Source: Rhizaria sp. SCN 62-66 (Eukaryota > Rhizaria, unplaced). Taken from it: DNA of 52,070 nucleotides. Location of the stretch: assembly GCA_001724265.1 (NCBI GenBank), contig MEDY01000211.1, forward strand, positions 1 to 52,070, read 5' to 3'. The notes below the pieces were generated by a model. That model was not told the origin of the DNA and made no database searches. It was given only the letters and a program-made list of their open reading frames with translations. Position 1 is the first letter of the stretch. Each line of letters starts with the position of its first letter. The translations under genes and the position numbers were made by a program. Of this stretch, positions 21,732 to 30,048 are shown piece after piece.

Positions 21732-21807
21732 ATGGCGGACGGTAACGCCGCCCTGCCTTCCGCGCGCACCTGGGCGGGACTGCAGCAGACACAGCAACAT
21801 CAATACG

Positions 21808-21838
<31 letters not shown>

Positions 21839-23828
21839 GCAACAGCAGTGGCAGCATCAGCAGCCTCAACAGCCGCAGCCGCAGCAGATGACATGGCACC
21901 AGATGCTCTCCGCGTCTGCCGCCGCCTCGATGTCGCAGTCGTCCGCGCAGTCTCCCGCCCCGGGCGCCGCCGCCTCACTCGCGCACGCTGGGACCCCTGT
22001 CCCAGCCCAGCCTACCGCCAGCGGATCTCTCTTCGCATCCGCTTCTTCCCCTCCGTCGCGCCCGCGCTCCGCAGCCCCGCATGCGGCCAGCACCGCGCCC
22101 AGAGCGTCGCTGGTGCCCGCCGCGGCGACGCGCCCGCTCTCACGGCCCATGTCCCGCGCGCGCCACGCGGCCTCGCCCGCGCACACGCCGGCGGCCTCGC
22201 GCTCGCCCGCCGCGGGCCGTCCCAGCCGCTTGCAGACCGTCGCGCAAGGCCTCGCTCGCCGCGCGCTCGCCGGTCGCGCCGCGTCCCCCGCCGCGTGCGA
22301 TGGCGGGCACGACTTCGCGGCCTCCGCGCCCGCTTTCTCGCTCGGCGCGCTTAACAGCACACCCTCGCGCCGCGCGCGTCTGGCCGCTAACGTTGCCTCG
22401 CCGGGCAGTGAGGCCGCGCCCCGTGGTCGCCCGCGCCCGTCCGTATCAATGCACGCCGGCAACGCCGTGCTCGACACCGCCCCACCCAACGATGACGAGG
22501 ACGGCGGCTTTGGCGGCTACGGATACGGCCCCAGACCCACCGCGCGCGCCGCCGCAGCCGCGTACGAAGCCGAGCTGGGTGCGCTGCAGACGGCCTTCGA
22601 GACGGACACGGCGCCCGCGCCGTCGCCCTCGGCCTCGGTCGCGGGCGTGGGCTCGTACGCGCAGACGACGTCGGTGCAGCGCAGCCGGGCAGACGCTGTC
22701 CGCGCCTCGGCCGCGCACGGACCCGCTTACGCGCCTGTGCCCGCGCGGTCCGCGACACCCGCGCGCCGCAACGCTGCCGAGACCGCCGCGGCGACGGTCA
22801 AGCCCGACATTGCGGCCCGCAAGGCCGCGCGCAAGACCAAGGCCGACGACGCCGCCGCCGCGTACGAAGCGTACCAGCGCGACCAGTTCGCCGTGTCCGG
22901 CGCCGGTGCCGAGCTCTCTGACGGCGGCCCCGCGGACTCTGATGACTACGACGACGCTGCCGACGACGACTACAACAGTTCGCGCGCCGGCGGGCTCTCG
23001 CCGGGCTCCGTGCGCGGCGGCGTCGCGCCCCCCGGTCCCAGCGCCGGCCGCGACCGCGCGACCCGCGCCGCGGACCTGAGCGAGACGCTGGCGCTGTTCC
23101 AGGAGCGCGCGCATATGGACGACGCCGACGCCGCGTACGCCGAGGCGCTAGCCGCCGCCCGTAGCCTGCGCACACCGAAGGCCGGCGCGCAGGGCTTCCC
23201 CCGCGGCAGCCCCGCGCGGTCTGCCACCCGCGCCGACGCCGCACCCGTCTACTACAAACACAACGACGATGAAGACGACGATGACGAGTACGACGGTAAC
23301 GATGCTGCTGGTCATGCCGCGCGCCCTGGCTCGATCGCGCCCGGCTCGAGCGGCAGCGGCGATGCCTACGCGAGCAGCGGCGACGGACACCGCGCCGGCG
23401 CAGCCTCACCCCCCGTGAGCCGCGTCGCTGGCCACCCATTCACCCCGCGCGGCGCCAGTGCGGCTCCCGTCTTTGCTGCGCATGCGTCGGTCAATGTGAC
23501 CACACAGAGTGCCGGTGATGACGACGGCAACGACAACGGTGAAGATGACGAGGAAGAGCTGGTGCCGCCGCCGTTCGCGGCTGACGACAGCGCCGTCGAG
23601 CACAGCCTCGAGGGAGGCGTGATCGGCGGCGGCATCGGCGGCGACGACGGCTTTGGCTACGGGTATGGCGACGACGACGCGGCTGCGCACGGGGCGAACT
23701 TGATGTTCCCGGACGCGCCAGAGACCGGCGACGCGGGCCACCGTGAGCATCGCCGCAGCAGCGCCGGCGCAGGCGAGGATGAGGGCGATGAACTGAACCT
23801 TGACCTGAACTTCTCTGACGAACTGTGA
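21732..23828 (+). CDS. Ala/Pro/Asp-rich protein B (downstream partner, possibly -1 extension of A)
   Basis: I do not recognise the family. From its own ATG at 21732 it is 698 aa, ending TGA at 23826. The frame is open further upstream, through the stop of A and into its Gln-rich tail, so the ATG need not be the start. It begins with a Gln run. Residues about 50-200 are Ala/Ser/Pro/Arg-rich. There are two short helical repeats (AAAAYEAELGALQTAFETD, AAAYEAYQRDQFAV), each with an Ala-Ala-Tyr-Glu core, and a third related stretch (DADAAYAEALAAARSL). Acidic runs follow (DSDDYDDAADDDY, DDEDDDDEYDGND), and the protein ends LNLDLNFSDEL. A spacing of 32 nt between same-strand genes is far shorter than any other spacer here. 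This argues for one transcript: frameshift, reinitiation, or one gene broken by a sequence error. Confidence 0.65.
21816..21848 (+). repeat. CAG tract, 11 Gln
   Basis: Near the start of ORF B, eleven Gln codons, mostly CAG. Confidence 0.9.
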
Positions 23829-24376
23829 TGCTCTCGCACGTAGAAACGTTTGCCCCGTGACTATACCAGTGTTCTGTCGGCCGTTGCAGGACACACTCCA
23901 CTTAACCTATGTAAGGCTGATCGGCACAGTGCACGTTGATGCCGAGATGTTCTTAACACAAACACTACACTTCTTTTCTCAAAACCCAGCTTTATTTTTC
24001 AACCGTTTTCACTCTTCGCGTTATTATTTTGTTTCTTCTTTTGTCTTTTCCCGTTTGACGATGTGTTGTTTTGCAGTGAGTATTCTTGTGATCCTGCAAA
24101 ACAATAGGTACACGTAGTTTTCTCGTGTCATCCCATTTCGCCAGTAGTATTTTTATGTTCGTATGGTAACGTTCTGTGTTCATAAACCTAACAATACACG
24201 CTATTTTATTTTTAGCAATCTCGTTTTATGTTGTTTCAACCATGCAAGTTTCATTTTTTATAAATAAAAATCTATGTATTGAATCGAGTCACAACTGCAA
24301 TATAATTTCGCATCACGCTCAATAAAGCTAGATAAACATACTTCTAAGGATACTCCACCATTTGGTCATCGCGCAT
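23829..24376. other. Convergent 3' spacer with poly(A) signals
   Basis: 548 bp, strongly AT-rich, between ORF B (+) and the amidase (-). AATAAA occurs on the + strand at 24263-24268 and 24321-24326. TTTATT (AATAAA on the - strand) occurs at 24205-24210, about 167 nt past the amidase stop. I see no coding sequence. Confidence 0.5.
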
Positions 24377-27300
24377 TTACGCGTGGAGCGGTGGCGGCGG
24401 GACCCAGCCGCCGACCTGGCTGTGAATCGCGAGCGCGGCGGCGATCGTGACACCGTCGCAGCCAAAGGCGGAGACGACCTGCACGCCGGTGGGCAGTAGG
24501 CGCACGCCAGGCGTCACGTGGTGCTGCGGAACCGAATGCACCGCGGGTAGCGCCTCCACGGGGCCCGCCACCGACGGGCTGGTCAGACCGGCCGCCGCGT
24601 GCGCCGTGCACGCGCATACGCACTCGGCGGCGTGCGACGCGGCGCCGTTGGCGGCCGTGGAGACCGCGACGGCGATGTCGTCGTCGCCGGGAATTAGCCC
24701 CACTGCCTGCGCGGCTGCGGACGCCGCGGCGGCAAGCACGTGCAGAGCCTGCGCCCAGACTGTGTGCCCGCGCGCGGCGTCGTGCGCGACGGCCTTCAGC
24801 GCGAGCACGCCCGCCGCGGCGCCGGCGCGCAGGAAGCCCCACGCGACGGCCACGGCGTCCACGGCGCGGTCGCCCAGCGTCGGCGTCGACGGCGGCGGCG
24901 CGGCGCGAACCGCGCCCGCAGGCAACACGCTGCGCTCGCCGGGCACCGCGAGCCGCAGCGAGGCGACGGGTGGGCCCGTCGGCGGCGACGGCGTCGGCGG
25001 CAGCGCGGGTGCGCCGTCGGGCTGTGCGAGCGTGGCAAGCGCGCGGCGGCCGCCAGTGCCGCGCGGCAGCATGCGCAGGAAGGTCGACACGGCGGCGCGC
25101 GCCAGGACACCCGCGCCGCTGCCGAGCCCGCGGCCCGCGAAGGCCGGGCCGGCCGGGTGGCGCTGGCGCTGCGTGGGCACGAAGCCTGGGCACGACTCGG
25201 CCGCAACCGCCGCCGCGGGGCCCGTCGCGGGCGCAAGGTAGCGGGCCGCCGCGGAGGACATCACGGCGGGCGACGCGACGACCTTAGCCGAGTCGGCCGC
25301 GCCACAGGGCCCCATGGCGCAGGCGCAGCGGCACGCGGGCCCGCAGCCGCCCTGCGTTGGCGCCGCCGAGGCCCCCACTGCGGGACTGCGGCCTGCGGCG
25401 GCCGCGAGCGCGTCAGCGCGCGACGTGAGCGTTTGGCTGTCGGAGCGGTAGTCGTACCAGCGCGACGTGGGGTAGTAGCCGTCGCGGCAAACGTCGAGGC
25501 CCATCGGCACCGACGTCACCGGCAGCTGCAGCGCGTTGAAAATGGCCGTGTAGACAACGTTGAAGGGCGTGAAGTACGGCAGCGTGTGCCGCGGCGCCAG
25601 CACCGGGTGCGGCGGCAGCACCAGCACGGCGGGGCCCGGCGCAGCGGCCGCGTTGCCAGCGCCGGTGACCGAGGGCGGGCTGGAGAGCGCGGAGTGCAGC
25701 ACAGCGGCGACGGCGCGGGCCTTTTCCTGGCCGCGGCGGCGCAGCGCGGGCACGGCCTCCGACAGCGCCTCGACGAGGCTCAACAGCAGCGCGGGGACCG
25801 TGTGCGGCGTCAGCGACGGCGCGAGCGCGCAAAGCACAACGTGCAGGAAGATGTACAGCGTGACAACGACCTCGTACGCAATGCGCGTGGGGAGCGAGCG
25901 GGTCGGGGCGCGGGGAACCGTCATCGGCACGGCACACGCGTTTGCAGTGTCTTTGCCGGCGAGCGCGGCTGCACGCGCGCGGGCCGCAAAGACGTCGGGG
26001 ATGCGGTGCACAGTGAAGCATGACCTCAGCAGCAGTTGGAGCTGGAACACGAGCCAAACGAGTGCGCGCGTAACCAACCACGCGTCGGACAGCAGGTACA
26101 GCTGCAGGCGCGCTGCGAACAGACGCCGCAGTGCCGATTGCTTCTCCGCGCGCGCGGCCTCGGCGCCGGCATCGACAGCGGCGGCGGGCGTGGCGGCGGT
26201 GGCCACGGGGGCCTCGGCGTCGGGGTCGACGCAGTCCTGCAGCAGCAGGTCGCGGAACGCGGGCCCGCCGGCGCCCGACACGCACGCAGACCAGATGTCG
26301 AAGCCCGCCGACAGCGGCGGCAGCGGCAGCGCGTGCACGTTGGCGGCCGGCACGCCCGCACGGCGCAGCGCGGCGACGGCGCGCAGCACGGCCGCCTGCG
26401 CCGCGGGCTCGGCCGCCTGGCTCAAGCACTCGCTCGGCTCGTCCGTGCCGTCGCGCCCACCGCCGTCCACAGCAGCCCTGACCTCGGTGTCCGAGGAGAC
26501 GAGGCCAAGAAACTGCGCGCGGCGCAGCAGCCAGCGCGGCCAGCCCCAGCGCTCCGCGACGGGCGGCAGCGTGGGCAGGTAGTAGACCGTGAGCCGCGAC
26601 AGGTCCACGGCCGCGGGCGGCGCGCCGCAGAAGGGCGCCGGCACCGCGGGGCGCACGGCGCACGACGCCAGCAGCGCGGGCGGCACGGCGGCCGCGGCTG
26701 CAGGGCCAGACAGCTGCGTAGCCGCGGTCACCAGCGCGAAGCTATCATCGTGGCCAGTCGCAGTGGTCGCAGTGGCCACCGTGACGTCGCTCGGAACAGC
26801 GGAGAGCTCAGCCCCCGCGGGGACAGGCTCGGTGGCGCGGACGAAAGCGGTGGGTTTGGACGCAGCCGCGGTAGACTCCCCGCCGGCGAGTGCGGGCACA
26901 GGCAGTCCGAGCATTGCGGCGACGGCGGCCAGCAGTGCGCGGTCGACGTGGACCGGGACCATGACGCTGCTGTCGCTGGAGCGCGCGGTGGAACACATGG
27001 CGCGGTACTCGAGCAGCAGCTCGTCGGTCTCGCTCTCACTTTCACTTATCGCCACAGCGACTGCAGTGTCCACGTGGGGCGCCGTGGAGGCCGAGATGAG
27101 TCCGCCCGCGGTGGTGTCGGGCGCGTCGGCGTCGGCATCGGTGATGCGCGCACCTGCGGCCGGACCGGTCAGCAGCACGTCGTCGACAAAGGCATCGGCG
27201 GCCAGCACACGCTTCACCGCGACCGCAGTCGCGGCATCGGCGCCGGAGCCAATGTTTAGCTCGCGCAGCGCGGCCACGAGCGCAGCGCCCTCCGCGACGG

Positions 27301-29542
27301 CCGCGGTCTCGGCCGCAGCGGCGGCGGACGCGGCGGGAGCGAAGGCAGCGGCGCGGGCAGCGGCGCGCAGGCGCAGTAGCGAGAGCAGCTCTGTGCTCGA
27401 GATGCCGTGCGGGCCGGCCAGCGCGAGGTCGGAGCCGGCGTTGCTGCTGAAGCCGATGGCGTCCTCGCCGTCGTCCTCGGTCGCGGGGGCGGTCGTGCGC
27501 CACACCCAGGGCTGCTCCACAAGCAGCGACGTGTGCGCTGCAGTGTCGCTGCAGGCCTCTGTCGCAGAGATCGCCGGGGTGGCAACTGCAGTCGAGGCCG
27601 CAGTTGCAGCAGAGCGCACAGCGTTGCGCTCGCGCACGCCGTCCTCATTGCTTTTGCTCTCAGCGCCCGCTTCGTCTTCGTCCGTGCGCGCAGCTGTGCT
27701 CGCGGCGCGTGCGCGCGATGCCTTGCTGTGCGCCGCGCGCGCGGTGAGTGCGGCGAGGTCGTCCGGGAAATCGGCCGGGTCCGCGAAGCCCAGCATCGCG
27801 GCCGCCTTGGCGGAGATGCCGCCGCGCGCCGCTCTCCCCGCCGCCGCCATGGCGCCCGCGCGGGGCTGGCCGGCAGCGGCGGCGACTGCGCGGCCCGCGG
27901 GGAGCACGGGCAGCGTGGTGACGTGGCGCGCGGACCGCGGCAGCGCCATCGGGTCCGCCTCGATGCCGCCCGCGACCGTGGCCACCGTGGCGCTGCGGCC
28001 GCCTGAGCACCCAGCCGACGGCCCAGTGGGCAGCGCAACGGTGGCGAAGGAAGTGGGCAGAGGCGCGCCGCGGATGGCGAGCAGCGCGGGCCACAGGTCC
28101 GCGGGATGGCGCACGATGGGGCCCGTCTGGCAGATGCGGTCGGTCTCGCCGGTCAGCGGCCACGCAACAGCGTCGACGTCACCAGCAGAGTCAAAGTCGA
28201 CGGCGCCAACGCCTACGCCAGAGTTGTGTGAGTGCGAGTACGAGTACGCGGTGACGTCGGCGGCGGCCGAGGGCGGCCATTGGCCCCTGTTGGACGTGAC
28301 GCCGCCAGAGGGCTTGTGGCCGTAGAGGCCGGTGAAGAAGCAGGGCATGCGGATGGAACCGCCGACGTCGGAACCCATGGACAGCGGCGAGGCCAGCGCG
28401 GCGACGAGCGCGGCTTCGCCGCCCGAGGACCCACCCGGCGTGCGCGCGAGATCGTAGGGGTTTGCCGTGCGCCCGTAGACGCGGTTCTGCGACTCCATCC
28501 ACATGCACAGCTCCGAAGTGTTGCTCACGCCCAGCAACACGAGTCCGCTGCGCCGCAGCCGCGCCACGGCCGGAGACGTCACCAGCGACACGCCGCGCAC
28601 CGCGTTGGTCGGCGCTGCGGCCACGAGAGAGGGCGCGGGGCGCTCGAAGGCGACGCCGCCCGCGCTGCCAGGGGTCACCAGCGCGACGGGCAGCGCGTCG
28701 GCGGCGATGGCGGCCTCAAAGCCCGTGGTGAGAATGCCTTCGGTGTCGCAGGCCGCGGCCGGCAGCGCGCGCGGCACGGCGGCGCCCGTGAGCGCCCAGG
28801 CCGGCGGCGCGAAAGGGTCCGCGTTCGCGGCCGGGTGTGCCGCATTGCGCCGGGTCAGTGTCGCCGCGTGCACGGCGGCGTCGGCGCGCGCGCGCAAGGC
28901 CGAGGCGTCGGCCTGGTCTGCGGCGGCAGTCAGCAGCGCGGTGGGCGCGCGTGAGAGCAGCCCCGAAGTGTTGGGCAATCCGGCGACGGCGAAGCACTCC
29001 TTGGTGGTGAAGGGCACGCCGAGGAACGGCGGCGGCTGCGACACGGCTAGCACGAGGTCGGCGGGCAACACACGCGGCGGACACATCGAGCCCAGTGCCG
29101 GGCAATGCTCCGACAGCATTGCGGCACGCACGCGCGCAGCAGCAGCGCGACGGCGGCGAAGATATTCGTCGATCGCAGCGGCACGGGCAAGCGCATCGTC
29201 GAAGCAGTCCGCCACAAGCGCGTTAAGAGCATGATTGACGGCGCGAATCTGGGTGATGTGCGCAGAGACCACAGCAGTTGACGTCGTAATGTTGTGGCGA
29301 ATGCGCTGCGCCAGCTCCGTCGCGGAGCATTGCAGGTCCGCGTTCACTTCACGGTGCACGTAGTACGAGAGGTTCTGCAACGGGGCCAACTCCAGGCGCG
29401 AATTGAAGAACTGTTGAAGAACAACAAAGCCAATCGTAACTGAAACAAACGGAACTAGGAACGGAAGGCTCCATACTGTCTGGATATCAAACAGAAGCCA
29501 CGCTAGGAACGCAGTTGCGCCCACGGCGACCATGTGCATCAT
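24377..29542 (-). CDS. Fatty-acid amide hydrolase-like amidase, enlarged
   Basis: A serine hydrolase of the amidase-signature family, expected to hydrolyse fatty-acid amides or N-acylethanolamines at a membrane. The catalytic triad is visible: Lys181 (PFTTKECF), Ser372 (TPGGSSGGE) and nucleophile Ser396 (GSDVGGSIRMP). The two serines are 24 residues apart, as S217/S241 in rat FAAH. The substrate-site strand VLLGVSNTSELCMW and GLYGHKPSGG are also clear. A hydrophobic N-terminus (residues about 2-47) looks like one or two membrane spans. The C-terminal amidase end is at LLPTGVQVVSAFGCDG. At 1,721 aa it is about three times the usual 530-580. The extra length is Ala/Ser/Thr-rich inserts, chiefly about residues 500-950 and 1300-1680. 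I chose the ATG at 29542 because the codon at 29557 is TTG. It ends TAA, has no introns, and is divergent from the gene at 30049. Which amide it cleaves cannot be told. Confidence 0.9.
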   Translation of the reverse strand: MMHMVAVGATAFLAWLLFDIQTVWSLPFLVPFVSVTIGFVVLQQFFNSRLELAPLQNLSYYVHREVNADLQCSATELAQRIRHNITTSTAVVSAHITQIRAVNHALNALVADCFDDALARAAAIDEYLRRRRAAAARVRAAMLSEHCPALGSMCPPRVLPADLVLAVSQPPPFLGVPFTTKECFAVAGLPNTSGLLSRAPTALLTAAADQADASALRARADAAVHAATLTRRNAAHPAANADPFAPPAWALTGAAVPRALPAAACDTEGILTTGFEAAIAADALPVALVTPGSAGGVAFERPAPSLVAAAPTNAVRGVSLVTSPAVARLRRSGLVLLGVSNTSELCMWMESQNRVYGRTANPYDLARTPGGSSGGEAALVAALASPLSMGSDVGGSIRMPCFFTGLYGHKPSGGVTSNRGQWPPSAAADVTAYSYSHSHNSGVGVGAVDFDSAGDVDAVAWPLTGETDRICQTGPIVRHPADLWPALLAIRGAPLPTSFATVALPTGPSAGCSGGRSATVATVAGGIEADPMALPRSARHVTTLPVLPAGRAVAAAAGQPRAGAMAAAGRAARGGISAKAAAMLGFADPADFPDDLAALTARAAHSKASRARAASTAARTDEDEAGAESKSNEDGVRERNAVRSAATAASTAVATPAISATEACSDTAAHTSLLVEQPWVWRTTAPATEDDGEDAIGFSSNAGSDLALAGPHGISSTELLSLLRLRAAARAAAFAPAASAAAAAETAAVAEGAALVAALRELNIGSGADAATAVAVKRVLAADAFVDDVLLTGPAAGARITDADADAPDTTAGGLISASTAPHVDTAVAVAISESESETDELLLEYRAMCSTARSSDSSVMVPVHVDRALLAAVAAMLGLPVPALAGGESTAAASKPTAFVRATEPVPAGAELSAVPSDVTVATATTATGHDDSFALVTAATQLSGPAAAAAVPPALLASCAVRPAVPAPFCGAPPAAVDLSRLTVYYLPTLPPVAERWGWPRWLLRRAQFLGLVSSDTEVRAAVDGGGRDGTDEPSECLSQAAEPAAQAAVLRAVAALRRAGVPAANVHALPLPPLSAGFDIWSACVSGAGGPAFRDLLLQDCVDPDAEAPVATAATPAAAVDAGAEAARAEKQSALRRLFAARLQLYLLSDAWLVTRALVWLVFQLQLLLRSCFTVHRIPDVFAARARAAALAGKDTANACAVPMTVPRAPTRSLPTRIAYEVVVTLYIFLHVVLCALAPSLTPHTVPALLLSLVEALSEAVPALRRRGQEKARAVAAVLHSALSSPPSVTGAGNAAAAPGPAVLVLPPHPVLAPRHTLPYFTPFNVVYTAIFNALQLPVTSVPMGLDVCRDGYYPTSRWYDYRSDSQTLTSRADALAAAAGRSPAVGASAAPTQGGCGPACRCACAMGPCGAADSAKVVASPAVMSSAAARYLAPATGPAAAVAAESCPGFVPTQRQRHPAGPAFAGRGLGSGAGVLARAAVSTFLRMLPRGTGGRRALATLAQPDGAPALPPTPSPPTGPPVASLRLAVPGERSVLPAGAVRAAPPPSTPTLGDRAVDAVAVAWGFLRAGAAAGVLALKAVAHDAARGHTVWAQALHVLAAAASAAAQAVGLIPGDDDIAVAVSTAANGAASHAAECVCACTAHAAAGLTSPSVAGPVEALPAVHSVPQHHVTPGVRLLPTGVQVVSAFGCDGVTIAAALAIHSQVGGWVPPPPLHA

Positions 29543-30048
29543 CGTTGGAAGCCGCAATCGTAGGCAATGTGCCTAAGTACCTAGATCGTATCTGGTCGCG
29601 TAGATATTTAAACACAAGAGACAGTAGACATGTAAAAAATAGAGAAATGGTACATATCTAATACCAGTCGAGTGTGGATAACGATACACTTCCTTAAAGT
29701 TACTCGTTATTGGCCTGATGACGGAACTCGCTCACAGTCGTTTTGACAGGAGACCGACAGGCGTGGTGTCGGTTATTCGCAAGCTCGGCTTTCGATGAGT
29801 ATTTCACACCGAATCCCTCGTAAAAGTGTACTTGCGCCGTAATATATTCGTCAAACTTGCGGATTTTATTTAGTCATTAATGAAACATTTGCATTATTTG
29901 TGCTTATAGCTTCTTCTGCTCATTGCTCAATTTCACGAAACGCCCTCCCTCCCTTGGTTTCCAGACTCATCAAAGCTACCTGTTACGCATATTAAGGACT
30001 GACAATAAGCACTGACAACACAACACCCCTGGTGTTCTACCGCACAGA
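29543..30048. promoter_or_regulatory. Divergent promoter region, amidase / TAG-interrupted gene
   Basis: 506 bp, AT-rich, between two start codons. It contains CCCTCCCTCCC near 29944, resembling the C/T-rich block upstream of 18763. I see no gene. Confidence 0.4.

Noticed and set aside
24740-26023. Long open frames on the + strand opposite the amidase, and similar ones opposite or inside other genes
   Set aside because: GC-rich DNA has few stops in any frame. These frames carry Arg/Pro/Ala-biased sequence without motifs, while the amidase frame has catalytic motifs.
29543-29557. Start of the amidase at 29557
   Set aside because: The codon there is TTG. The first ATG is at 29542 and directly precedes the hydrophobic N-terminus.
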